Source: Nitrososphaerota archaeon (lineage in GTDB: Archaea > Thermoproteota > Nitrososphaeria > Nitrososphaerales > CADDZS01). Taken from it: 56,327 nt of DNA. Positions 35,553 through 43,934 of this stretch are shown here, one piece after another. The DNA is taken from contig DAHVAI010000151.1 of NCBI GenBank assembly GCA_027314685.1, forward strand, positions 1 to 56,327. Direction: 5' to 3'. The number at the start of each line of letters is the position of its first letter. Position 1 is the first letter of the stretch. A program made the position numbers and the translations under genes. The notes beneath the pieces were generated by a model. The model was not told where the DNA came from. It worked only from the letters and a program-made list of their open reading frames with translations, and ran no database searches.

Positions 35553-35708
35553 TTGAAAGAAGTCAAATGTCAAAAAAGCAGAGGGCCCATTACCAACTCT
35601 ACAGAGTTCGAGTTGGATTACTACGAGTCTTCCCTGACATCGCAGATCCCCTTCGGAGCCAGGGAACACGACTTGAAACCAAACGAGCAGCTTCTCAAAA
35701 TAAAGTAA
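35553..35708 (+). CDS. possible 51-residue protein or gene fragment
   Basis: A TTG-started frame reading STEFELDYYESSLTSQIPFG and HDLKPNEQLLKIK, with codon use like neighbouring genes. No clear ribosome binding site precedes it and no family is recognised. It may be the 3' remnant of a lost gene between the divergent PolB2 and ilv operons. A longer minus-strand frame over the same bases looks like its shadow. Confidence 0.25.
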   Translation: MKEVKCQKSRGPITNSTEFELDYYESSLTSQIPFGAREHDLKPNEQLLKIK

Positions 35709-35790
35709 TCTCAAACCGGGCGTTATTCTGAGAAAAAAACCCAAACACACTCTCAAATGTGAAAGCTTCTCAACACGATCCACGGTAGTC

Positions 35791-35800
35791 TTAAATAATT
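35791..35800 (+). promoter_or_regulatory. TATA box of the ilv-leu leader transcript
   Basis: TTAAATAATT, 27-36 bases before the ATG of the leader ORF. It predicts transcription start within a few bases of that ATG, so the leader ORF would be read from a leaderless mRNA. Confidence 0.5.
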
Positions 35801-35826
35801 AATCTGCAAATCTTGCCCTACAAGAA

Positions 35827-35928
35827 ATGCCCGGCAAGCAATCTGGCGTCATTTCAAGCGGACTACACTCCTACGGTAGCGTTTCTTTTGGGGTGTTGTT
35901 GTTGAGCTTGCCGCTTAGCGTGGCATAG
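35827..35928 (+). CDS. leader peptide upstream of the ilv-leu operon
   Basis: An ATG frame of 33 codons, placed almost at the predicted mRNA 5' end, ending in TAG 70 bases before ilvB. Its last 15 residues contain eight Leu or Val (FGVLLLSLPLSVA at the end, with three TTG codons in a row), the amino acids made by the operon. Within it, CGGCAAGC (35832-35839) can pair with GCTTGCCG (35906-35913). TTGGGG (35888-35893) can pair with CCCCAG just after the stop. It resembles bacterial ilv/leu attenuator peptides; that such control exists in archaea is inference. Confidence 0.55.
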   Translation: MPGKQSGVISSGLHSYGSVSFGVLLLSLPLSVA

Positions 35929-35929
35929 G

Positions 35930-35967
35930 CCCCAGTCTAGTTTCAAAGAAACTACGCGTTGCTGGGG
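35930..35967 (+). promoter_or_regulatory. nested hairpin after the leader ORF
   Basis: The outer stem CCCCAG (35930-35935) with CTGGGG (35962-35967) encloses a perfect 7-base-pair inner hairpin TAGTTTC, AAA, GAAACTA (35938-35954). It begins one base after the leader stop codon. No T-run follows, so it is not a standard intrinsic terminator. It may act on translation of ilvB or in mRNA processing. Confidence 0.55.
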
Positions 35968-35997
35968 GAAGAAAGTATTGGAGAGAAATAGAGACCA

Positions 35998-37680
35998 TTG
36001 TCAAAAATAAGTGGATCAAAGGCACTGATTAGAGGACTGCAGAACGAAGGAGCGAACGTACTGTTTGGTATGCCTGGCGGCGCAAACCTTCCTATCTACG
36101 AGGAGCTATACAATTCTGAGATTAGGCACATATTGGTGAGGCACGAGCAACTTGCCGCGCACATGGCCGACGGTTTTGCACGCGTTTCAAGACGGCCCGG
36201 AGTCTGCCTTGCGACGTCCGGCCCCGGAGCAACAAACCTCGTAACTGGAATTGCAACGGCATACATGGATTCAATCCCTATGGTCGCAATCACCGGACAG
36301 GTAGCTACCAACACCATAGGTAAAGATGCGTTCCAAGAATGCGACATTATGGGGGTGGCTAGCCCGGTAACAAAGTACGCTTTCCAGCCGCTAGATCCCA
36401 GAAAGATTCCAGAGATGGTGAAAAAGGCATTCTACATAGCAGGATCTGGAAGGCCAGGCCCAGTGCTCATCGACATTCCAAAAGATGTTCAGACAGGCGA
36501 GGCCGAAATGGAGTTTCCTGACGCCATAAAAATCAGGGGATACGCACCGCCAATGGATCCAGATCTTAACCTGATTGAGAAAGCAGTCGACGCTATCGCC
36601 AATGCAGAGAGACCGATGATTCTCGCAGGTGGAGGTATAGCAATTGGAGGAGCATTCACTGAACTTCAAGCTCTCGCTGAGATGCTGATGTGTCCTGTTG
36701 CGACGACGTTTAAAGGCAAGGGCGTATTCAACGAGACTCATCCACTCGCACTGGGTCCGATCGGCATGCACGGACACATAGAAGCAAACAGACTGATTCA
36801 AGAGGCAGACGTCCTTCTCGCAGTCGGCACTAGGTTCTCTGATCGCTCGACAGGAAAGGTGAGCGAGTTTGTGCCGAAGACTACGATTATTCACATTGAC
36901 ATCGATCCTTCTGAGATTGACAAAAACAAGAAGGCAGACATTGGCATCATAGGTGACGTCAAGGTCTCGATGCGAGCATTGATAGCATCACTACAGAAAA
37001 GAGCACGAGAGCACAAGATGGAAAAATGGCAGAAGAGGTTTGCAGACGTGAAAGAGAGCTGCAAGAGCGAGTGGAAGATCGATATGACAAAGGTCTCCGC
37101 ATTAAGTGTCCTAAAGAAACTCAGAGAAGTTCTTCCTTCGAACGCGCTTGTCGCGACCGAGGTAGGACAGTGTCAGATGTGGGCGTCGCTTCACTTTGAC
37201 GTCATCGAACCTGGAACGTTTTACTCATCCACTGGCCTTGGAACAATGGGTTTCGGATTCCCTGCATCCGTTGGAGCGAAGGTCGCTGCTCCAAACAGGC
37301 CGGTCGTGGACATTGCTGGCGATGGTAGTTTCAATATGACCGAAGCCGCTCTCGCTACCTCTGTCCTTGACAACATCCCAGTAATCGTAGTTATAATGAA
37401 TAACACAATGCTCGGAATGGTCGCGCAGTGGCAGAGGCTGTTCTATCAGAGACATTACATGGGGGTAAAGCTCTATGGAATACCGGATTACGTTAAGTTA
37501 GCCGAAGCCTATAGAGCTCAGGGCTTGCGGGCGCAATCCATTGACGAATTTGCAAAGGCCGTGAAGCTTGGGTTAAAGAGTGATGTCACCACAGTCATCG
37601 ACGTACCGATATCTCCCGAGGAGGACGTCTTCCCGTTTGTGGTTCCAGGAACCGCTCTCAAGGACATGGTGATTGCCTAA
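35998..37680 (+). CDS. ilvB: acetolactate synthase large (catalytic) subunit
   Basis: Thiamine-diphosphate enzyme that makes acetolactate and acetohydroxybutyrate, the first common step to valine, leucine and isoleucine. At 560 residues it has the catalytic Glu region LVRHEQLAAHMADGFAR, SGPGATN, the FAD-binding central domain (TFKGKGVFNETHPLALGPIG), and the ThDP motif IAGDGSFNMTEAALAT with NNTMLGMV. Start TTG 35998 with GGAGAG upstream. It is the first structural gene of the nine-gene operon and is separated from ilvN by one base. Confidence 0.95.
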   Translation: MSKISGSKALIRGLQNEGANVLFGMPGGANLPIYEELYNSEIRHILVRHEQLAAHMADGFARVSRRPGVCLATSGPGATNLVTGIATAYMDSIPMVAITGQVATNTIGKDAFQECDIMGVASPVTKYAFQPLDPRKIPEMVKKAFYIAGSGRPGPVLIDIPKDVQTGEAEMEFPDAIKIRGYAPPMDPDLNLIEKAVDAIANAERPMILAGGGIAIGGAFTELQALAEMLMCPVATTFKGKGVFNETHPLALGPIGMHGHIEANRLIQEADVLLAVGTRFSDRSTGKVSEFVPKTTIIHIDIDPSEIDKNKKADIGIIGDVKVSMRALIASLQKRAREHKMEKWQKRFADVKESCKSEWKIDMTKVSALSVLKKLREVLPSNALVATEVGQCQMWASLHFDVIEPGTFYSSTGLGTMGFGFPASVGAKVAAPNRPVVDIAGDGSFNMTEAALATSVLDNIPVIVVIMNNTMLGMVAQWQRLFYQRHYMGVKLYGIPDYVKLAEAYRAQGLRAQSIDEFAKAVKLGLKSDVTTVIDVPISPEEDVFPFVVPGTALKDMVIA

Positions 37681-37681
37681 G

Positions 37682-38254
37682 ATGTCAGTGCAACCTGCAT
37701 CAACTACGGCGCACGTTCCCACGAACACGAGTGGCGAAGAGGTGATTTCAAACGAAGCAAGGAAGGAATCTAGCCAGATTGTCTACGCCATAGTGGAAAA
37801 CCAGAGAGGAGTCCTCCACAGGATATCTGGAATGTTTAGGGCAAAGGGCTTCAACATAACGAGCATTTCGATAGGAGGAACTCTTGCACCGGACATGGCG
37901 AGAATGACCCTGACCGCAAAGGGAGATGAGCAATCACTCAAGCTGTTGGTAAAGCAGCTAGAGAAGATGATAGATGTAATCGAGGTAGGAGCCATCACCC
38001 ATGACGAATCGATTTCGCGAGAGCTGGCACTAGTCAAGTTCGAGACGCACGACTACAAGAGCAGGAACGCGATATTGGACCTCTCAAACAATATGGGAGC
38101 AAAGGCAGTTGACATTGCCAAAGACTCGATAGTAGTAGAGTTCTCTGCCACGCCGGAGAAAATTGATTCGTTCATTGCTGAAGCTTCAAAGTCTGGAGCG
38201 GTAAGCGAAATAGTCCGCACTGGTCTAACAGCCCTAAAGAGGGGGTTACAATGA
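37682..38254 (+). CDS. ilvN: acetolactate synthase small (regulatory) subunit
   Basis: Regulatory subunit of 190 residues with an N-terminal ACT domain (VYAIVENQRGVLHRISGMFRAKGFNITSISIG) that binds valine, and a C-terminal domain (LALVKFETHDYKSRN onward) that activates IlvB. About 32 low-complexity Ser/Thr residues precede the ACT domain. ATG 37682 is chosen, one base past the ilvB stop; a TTG nine bases earlier is also in frame. The gene overlaps leuA by four bases. Confidence 0.93.
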   Translation: MSVQPASTTAHVPTNTSGEEVISNEARKESSQIVYAIVENQRGVLHRISGMFRAKGFNITSISIGGTLAPDMARMTLTAKGDEQSLKLLVKQLEKMIDVIEVGAITHDESISRELALVKFETHDYKSRNAILDLSNNMGAKAVDIAKDSIVVEFSATPEKIDSFIAEASKSGAVSEIVRTGLTALKRGLQ

Positions 38255-39786
38255 TATCATCCGGTCGAATGATAAGAGTACTAGACACCACGCTACGAGA
38301 CGGGGAACAGACTCCGGGCGTGTCTCTTACCATAGAGGAGAAATTGGAGATCGCAAAAACGCTGGATGCGTTGGGTGTTGATGTGATAGAAGCTGGCTTC
38401 CCGATCGTTTCAGATGGAGAGTTTGCTGCTGTTAAGGCAATCAGCCGGCTAGGACTAAAATCTACAGTGTGCGCGCTTTCGAGAGTGGACAAACCGGATG
38501 TTGACGCTCTGATCTCGTGCGACATTCCTTACGGTCATCTATTCATCGCGACGTCAGACCTTCATCTAAAGTACAAGCTCAAGATTACAAAAGAGGAAGC
38601 TCTCAGAAAGGCCGTTGAGGGAATCGAGTATGCAAAAGCCCACGGGATCAAGGTGGAGTTCTCTGCCGAAGATTCAACCCGTACTGATAGGGAATTCCTA
38701 GGACAGATGGTTAGAGCGGTATCCGAGCTGGGAATAGAACGGATCGACCTACCAGATACCGTAGGCACCAGCACGCCTGAGAGGTACGCTGATCTGGTAA
38801 AGTTCGTACATTCTCAAGTGAACACACCTCTTAGCACTCACTGTCATGATGATTATGGCCTTGCAGTTGCAAACAGCCTCGCTGGTATAGTCGCGGGCTG
38901 CGATCAATCTCATGTTACAATCAATGGACTCGGAGAGAGAGCTGGCAACGCATCACTTGAGGAGTTTGTGATGGCAGCTCAGAGGCTCTATGATTTCAAA
39001 ATTGGAATCAACACAAAGCTCCTCTACTCAACGTCGAGACTGGTCACAAAGGCAACTGGCGTCTTCGTGCAGCCAAACAAGGCAATCGTGGGCGAGAATG
39101 CTTTTGGCCACGAGTCCGGAATACACACGCATGGTGTCCTTAACCTACCCGCAACCTACGAACCAATGGAACCGGAGCTTGTGGGTGCTACGAGGAAGAT
39201 CCACGCCGGAAAACACTCTGGCTCCCATGGTGTAGCATTCGAGCTGAAAAACCTTGGTATCGAACCCACAAAGGAAGAGCTCAAGAAGATACTTCATAGA
39301 GTCAAAACTATCGGCGATACTGGAAGGACGGTTACCGATGTCGAGCTCGACAGAATCGCAAGGGAAGTCATAGGACTAGAGAGAGGAAACCCCTATCTCA
39401 AGATAAGGGATCTGGCAGTAATTACGGGGATCAACACTGTCCCCACCGCATCAGTTCGTCTTTCGATAGGCGATGATCAGACCATGACTGTAGCAGAAAC
39501 AGGGAACGGCCCTGTTGACGCAGTTCTAAGAGCAATTCAGAAAGTCACGGACAAGTTCACGAAAGTGAAACTGAAGGAGTTCAAGGTAGAAGCAATAACT
39601 GGAGGGACCAACGCTGATGCAGAGGTGCTAGTCAAGATTGAGGATGAAAACGGCAACATGAGCACTGCTTCATCGATGGGCACCGACATTGTGATGACCA
39701 GCGTTGATGCGATGATCAGTGGAATCAACGAAGTAATGCTCCGCAAGTCTAGGTCCTCCCAAAAGCCCAAAATACCTACCCAGTAA
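38251..39786 (+). CDS. leuA: 2-isopropylmalate synthase
   Basis: Condenses acetyl-CoA with 2-oxoisovalerate, the first committed step to leucine. It has LDTTLRDGEQTPGVSL at the N-terminus, the metal site HCHDDYGLAVANSLAG, NGLGERAGNASLEE, HESGIHTHG, and a C-terminal regulatory domain of about 120 residues (VRLSIGDDQTMTVAETGNGPVDA). Length 511. A citramalate synthase is the main alternative, but the regulatory domain and the full leuBCD set beside it favour LeuA. Confidence 0.9.
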   Translation: MISSGRMIRVLDTTLRDGEQTPGVSLTIEEKLEIAKTLDALGVDVIEAGFPIVSDGEFAAVKAISRLGLKSTVCALSRVDKPDVDALISCDIPYGHLFIATSDLHLKYKLKITKEEALRKAVEGIEYAKAHGIKVEFSAEDSTRTDREFLGQMVRAVSELGIERIDLPDTVGTSTPERYADLVKFVHSQVNTPLSTHCHDDYGLAVANSLAGIVAGCDQSHVTINGLGERAGNASLEEFVMAAQRLYDFKIGINTKLLYSTSRLVTKATGVFVQPNKAIVGENAFGHESGIHTHGVLNLPATYEPMEPELVGATRKIHAGKHSGSHGVAFELKNLGIEPTKEELKKILHRVKTIGDTGRTVTDVELDRIAREVIGLERGNPYLKIRDLAVITGINTVPTASVRLSIGDDQTMTVAETGNGPVDAVLRAIQKVTDKFTKVKLKEFKVEAITGGTNADAEVLVKIEDENGNMSTASSMGTDIVMTSVDAMISGINEVMLRKSRSSQKPKIPTQ

Positions 39787-39799
39787 AGTAGGAAATACC

Positions 39800-40900
39800 T
39801 TGTCGCGCTCGTACAGAGTCTCTTGTATAGAAGGGGACGGAATAGGTCCAGAAATATTCCAGTCTGCACGAACCGTTCTTGAGGCCCTCAGCGATACTTG
39901 CAAGATAAGTTTTGATTTCGTATCCACACCCGCCGGCGACAAGGCAATGAAGGATTTCGGCGAGGCACTTCCAAAGTCGAGTTTCAATGCCATCAGGGAG
40001 TCAAACGTCTGTCTCAAGGCCCCTGTCGGAGAGACCGCAAAGGATACCATAGTTTTCCTGCGGCAAGAACTCGACCTCTACGCAAACATTCGGCCTGCCA
40101 AGAATTATCCATTCATCAATAGTAAGTTTTCTAACGTCGACATGGTGATTGTGCGTGAAAACACGGAGGATCTGTACGTCGGAAGGGAGTTTGTCGAGAA
40201 TGATGGAAAAAAGGCAACCGCCTTCAAGATTATCACAGAGAGAGCGAGCAAGCGAATTGCCAAAGTGGCTTTCGAGATGGCTCTCAAGCGAAGGAACGGG
40301 TCGAATGAACCAAGTGTCGTTTGCGTGCAGAAATCAAACGTGCTACCAGTGACGGACGGACTTTTTCTCAAATCATGCTCTGAAGTTGCGAGAGATTATC
40401 CAAACGTGAAGTTTTCCACGATGTATGTTGACACCGCAGCGATGAATTTGGTACGAAACCCGGAGTCTTTCGATGTTATGGTGACCACAAACATGTATGG
40501 TGACATCCTGTCTGATGAAGCTTCCCAAGTGGTGGGAGGTCTAGGTCTCGCATCCTCGGCAAACTTGAGCGATGACTTCGCGCTCTTCGAGCCTGTTCAT
40601 GGATGCGCCCCGGACATTGCTGGAAAAGGAATTGCAAACCCTCTCTCAATGATGTTTACCGCGAAGACAATGCTAGAATGGCTTGGAACAAAAAAGGGAG
40701 ATCAAAATTGCACAAAGGCTGCTAAAATGCTAGAGTCGGCAGTCATGCTCGTGACCAGCTCGGGATTGAAGACACCTGACATCGGGGGCAGATCCAAAAC
40801 ACAAGAGGTAACGAGGGCCATCTCTCAAGAAATAATGAAACAGAAAAGTGGAGATAGCGACCTGGGAATCATGAAAGAAAATGTACTTCTGAAATGGTAA
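39800..40900 (+). CDS. leuB: 3-isopropylmalate dehydrogenase
   Basis: NAD-dependent beta-decarboxylating dehydrogenase, 366 residues. GDGIGPEI is near residue 10, VDMVIVRENTEDLYVG follows, then NVLPVTDGLFLKSC with the catalytic Lys region, MYGDILSDEASQVVGGLG with the metal Asp pair, and EPVHGCAPDIAGKGIANP. The family also includes isocitrate and homoisocitrate dehydrogenases; its place inside a leu operon makes the leucine role most likely. Start TTG 39800, 13 bases after leuA. Confidence 0.88.
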   Translation: MSRSYRVSCIEGDGIGPEIFQSARTVLEALSDTCKISFDFVSTPAGDKAMKDFGEALPKSSFNAIRESNVCLKAPVGETAKDTIVFLRQELDLYANIRPAKNYPFINSKFSNVDMVIVRENTEDLYVGREFVENDGKKATAFKIITERASKRIAKVAFEMALKRRNGSNEPSVVCVQKSNVLPVTDGLFLKSCSEVARDYPNVKFSTMYVDTAAMNLVRNPESFDVMVTTNMYGDILSDEASQVVGGLGLASSANLSDDFALFEPVHGCAPDIAGKGIANPLSMMFTAKTMLEWLGTKKGDQNCTKAAKMLESAVMLVTSSGLKTPDIGGRSKTQEVTRAISQEIMKQKSGDSDLGIMKENVLLKW

Positions 40901-40919
40901 TTATGGTGAAGGAATAGAA

Positions 40920-42026
40920 ATGAGTTCAGGGCAAATCGGAACGGCAAAGGCACTATACGACAAAGATGTTACGACGTCCAAAGTGAAGAAGAGCGAAACT
41001 ATCGCAGTACTTGGGTACGGAATCCAGGGCAGAGCTCAGTCAGGGAACTTGAGCGATTCAGGGTTCAAAGTGATAGTGGGTCTAAGAAAAGACGGCAAGT
41101 CTTGGGAGCTCGCAAAGGCGGATGGACACAGGGTCATGGAAGTTGCGGAAGCTGCAAGGGCGGCTAACATCATCCACGTGCTTGTACCCGATATGGTGCA
41201 AGCGGACGTATACAAGGAAATTGAACCGTATGTTACCGAAGGCAAGGCGCTCAGCTTCTCGCACGGCGCGGCGATTCACTGGGGCTGGATCAAACCACCG
41301 CAGAATGTCGACGTGTTCATGGTTGCGCCAAAGGCGCCAGGGCAGCGAGTGAGAGAGGTTTACCTGCAGGGATTCGGCACGCCTTCGGTTATCGCCGTAC
41401 ACCAAGATGCGACTGGACGCGCCTGGGAGCGGACGCTTGAATTTGCAAAAGGCATCGGGAGCACTAGGGCAGGAGTGATCAAGACTACGTTCAAAGAGGA
41501 AACCGAAAGCGACTGGTTCGGCGAGCAAGTAGATCTGTGCGGTGGCGCAGACAGGATGATCAGAAACGCATTCGAAGTTCTCGTAGAAAACGGCTACCAA
41601 CCCGAGATAGCTTACTTTGAATGCCTCCACGAGCTGAAATTGATTGTAGATCTCATACAGAGGTACGGCATAGCTGGGATGTATCACGGTGTGAGCGAAA
41701 CAGCGAGATTCGGCGGACTAACGGTAGGCGGCAACGTGATGAATCAGGATACAAAGCAGCGGATGAGAGAGGCGCTCCACGATATCCAATCCGGCGCTTT
41801 TGCTGAGAGATGGGTCAACGCGTACAGAAACGAGAAATCCAGAGCTTTTGACAAGTATATGGAGGAACTCGAGGTGCATCCAATCGAAGTTGTCGGCAGG
41901 AAACTGAGACAGATGATGTGGCCGGATGATACAAACACGGGCAAAGTGAAGAGCTGGTCAAAGCTAAGCAAGAGAAGCACGCCGACGAAGACAAAACCAA
42001 AGAAGAAAGCAAAAAAGAAACGCTAG
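40920..42026 (+). CDS. ilvC: ketol-acid reductoisomerase with basic C-terminal tail
   Basis: Isomerises and reduces acetolactate or acetohydroxybutyrate. The class I enzyme has the Rossmann motif GYGIQGRAQSGNLSDSG, the cofactor loop GLRKDGKSW, SHGAAIHWG with the active His, and the C-terminal knotted domain with CLHELKLIVDLI and SETARFGGL. Length is 368. The final 22 residues are an unusual tail (STPTKTKPKKKAKKKR) with about ten Lys/Arg and no family counterpart. Dihydroxy-acid dehydratase (ilvD), the next enzyme, is not in this window. Confidence 0.94.
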   Translation: MSSGQIGTAKALYDKDVTTSKVKKSETIAVLGYGIQGRAQSGNLSDSGFKVIVGLRKDGKSWELAKADGHRVMEVAEAARAANIIHVLVPDMVQADVYKEIEPYVTEGKALSFSHGAAIHWGWIKPPQNVDVFMVAPKAPGQRVREVYLQGFGTPSVIAVHQDATGRAWERTLEFAKGIGSTRAGVIKTTFKEETESDWFGEQVDLCGGADRMIRNAFEVLVENGYQPEIAYFECLHELKLIVDLIQRYGIAGMYHGVSETARFGGLTVGGNVMNQDTKQRMREALHDIQSGAFAERWVNAYRNEKSRAFDKYMEELEVHPIEVVGRKLRQMMWPDDTNTGKVKSWSKLSKRSTPTKTKPKKKAKKKR

Positions 42027-42036
42027 GTGTGTCAAA

Positions 42037-43410
42037 GTGTCCGGCGGACAGACAATTGTAGAAAAAATAGTCTCTAGCGCAACAAAAAAGCGAGTGGGGG
42101 CAGGGGACCTAGTAGAGGTACTGCCCATTGACAAACTCTACTTTAACGAGGTAATTGCCCCGCCGGCGCTGGTCAATTTCAAGGACGATTTCGAGACGAT
42201 ATTCGAAGAAGTTGGCAGGTCACAGAAGGAAATCGTTGTACATACCCAGGCAGGCAAATCCCGGATGAAGGTTTTCGATCCCAAGAGAGTGTGTTTCATA
42301 CCTGACCATACCGTGCCCTCTTGCTCGGTGAAAGTCGCACAAGGCGTGAACATGATGAAGGAATTCGCGGCTGCTCAGGGGATCAAGATGTACAAGGAAG
42401 GTGACGGAATCGAACACACCGTCGTCACTGAAGAGGGTTTTGTAAGACCCGGTGAGATTGTTGTTGCCACAGATAGCCATACCGATACAGTAGGGGCAAT
42501 AGGAGCACTAGGTTTCGGAATCGGGACAACTGAAGCTGAATACGCTCTTGCGCTTGGAGAGATCTACGACTTTTTCGTGCCCGACACTTACAAGTTTCAA
42601 ATTTCAGGACAATTCAAGCCCGGAGTTTCAGCAAAAGACTTGATCCTTAGAATTCTCGGAACTCTAAAAGAAGGAGGTTGTTCCAAGAGGATTGCAGAAT
42701 ATACCGGCGAGACTATACGCAAGATGAATATGGATGGCAGGTTTACGATGTGCAACATGTCAGTTGAAATGAGCGCAAGGACTGCCATCGTCGAGCCAGA
42801 TCAGGTAACACTCGATTTCATGCAGGATATCATCAGGAGACATCCAGAGCTTTCAGAAGAGCTCAGTGAAAGCATGAGGAGTGTAAAGACGATGCAGAGC
42901 GACCGTGATGCAAATTATGCCTCGACCATGGAACTTTACGCGCAGGAGATGATTCCACAAGTTGCACTACCACATTCTCCAGCAAATGTCAAACCGGTCA
43001 ACGAAACCAACGACGAGATCAATCAGGTGTTTATCGGATCTTGCACAAATGCCCGCCCTTCTGACCTGATTGAGGCGGCACGCGTGATGAAGGGAAGGAA
43101 AGTACACAGGAACGTCAATCTCCTAGTGATACCAGCCTCGAGACTCACATACAACTGGGCAATGTCGGAAGGAATTCTGAAAATATTTGCAGACGCTGGT
43201 GCCAACATTGAATCCTCAAACTGCGGCCCATGCTTCGGAAAACACATGGGCGTTCTGTCCCCAGGCGACAGATGCTTGAGTACTTCTAACCGCAACTACA
43301 AGGGAAGGATGGGATCTCCAGAAGCATTCATTTATCTATCTTCGCCAGCAACCGCAGCTGCAACTGCTATCGAAGGAAAGCTAACTGATCCGAGGAAGTA
43401 TTACTCATGA
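42037..43410 (+). CDS. leuC: 3-isopropylmalate dehydratase large subunit
   Basis: Iron-sulfur subunit of isopropylmalate isomerase, 457 residues, aconitase superfamily. The cluster cysteines are in GSCTNARPSDL and SNCGPCFGKHMG, and VATDSHTDTVGAIGALGFGIG is the other conserved stretch. A central insertion at about residues 265-320 is longer than in many bacterial LeuC. The GTG start is followed by MSGGQTIVEKI. It overlaps leuD by four bases, as expected for partner subunits. Confidence 0.92.
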   Translation: MSGGQTIVEKIVSSATKKRVGAGDLVEVLPIDKLYFNEVIAPPALVNFKDDFETIFEEVGRSQKEIVVHTQAGKSRMKVFDPKRVCFIPDHTVPSCSVKVAQGVNMMKEFAAAQGIKMYKEGDGIEHTVVTEEGFVRPGEIVVATDSHTDTVGAIGALGFGIGTTEAEYALALGEIYDFFVPDTYKFQISGQFKPGVSAKDLILRILGTLKEGGCSKRIAEYTGETIRKMNMDGRFTMCNMSVEMSARTAIVEPDQVTLDFMQDIIRRHPELSEELSESMRSVKTMQSDRDANYASTMELYAQEMIPQVALPHSPANVKPVNETNDEINQVFIGSCTNARPSDLIEAARVMKGRKVHRNVNLLVIPASRLTYNWAMSEGILKIFADAGANIESSNCGPCFGKHMGVLSPGDRCLSTSNRNYKGRMGSPEAFIYLSSPATAAATAIEGKLTDPRKYYS

Positions 43411-43934
43411 ATTCCATGATAAACGGTACTGTCTCTGTCAAATTTGGGGACGACATCAATACAGATTACATTATTCCCGCTTACTTGCTCCAAGAAGCCT
43501 GGGACAAGCGCTTCTTTGCAGATTACGCCTTTGAAAGGTATTATCCTGATTTCCCAAAGATCTGCAGGGGAAACCCAAACAAGGACAACATAGTCGTAGC
43601 CGGAATCAACTTCGGTTGTGGCTCTAGCAGAGAGCAAGCGGTTTACGCGATACAATACAACGATGTGAAAGCCGTCGTGGCAGAATCGTTTCCAGACATA
43701 TTCTTTCGAAACTCGATAAACAACTCCTTTTGCGTCGTGAAAGTCGCAAGCACAAAGGAATTTCAGCTCGGAGACACGGTTGAGATTGACCTGGACAATC
43801 TCGTCGTCAGACGTAATGGCTCTGATGAGCATAAGATAATCATGAATGAGGAGGAGCGCGATTTGCTTGTCGCCGGTGGGCGTTTGGGGAAAGTTCAAGA
43901 AAGACTGAGACAGAGGTTGCTTACCGTTACTTGA
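43407..43934 (+). CDS. leuD: 3-isopropylmalate dehydratase small subunit
   Basis: Swivelling domain of isopropylmalate isomerase, 175 residues. GDDINTDYIIPAYL near the start and FGCGSSREQAVYAI in the middle are diagnostic, and SFPDIFFRNSINNSF is the usual helix after it. It overlaps leuC at its start and pheA at its end by four bases each, which points to coupled translation. Confidence 0.93.
   Translation: MNSMINGTVSVKFGDDINTDYIIPAYLLQEAWDKRFFADYAFERYYPDFPKICRGNPNKDNIVVAGINFGCGSSREQAVYAIQYNDVKAVVAESFPDIFFRNSINNSFCVVKVASTKEFQLGDTVEIDLDNLVVRRNGSDEHKIIMNEEERDLLVAGGRLGKVQERLRQRLLTVT

Noticed and set aside
35412..35783. 123-codon open frame on the minus strand
   Set aside because: It starts or ends inside regulatory sequence, overlaps the palindrome, and looks like the antisense shadow of the coding-like frame at 35553-35708.
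35930..35967. Standard intrinsic terminator for the leader transcript
   Set aside because: The hairpin is followed by GGGGGAAGAAAG, not a T-run, so a simple terminator call is not justified.
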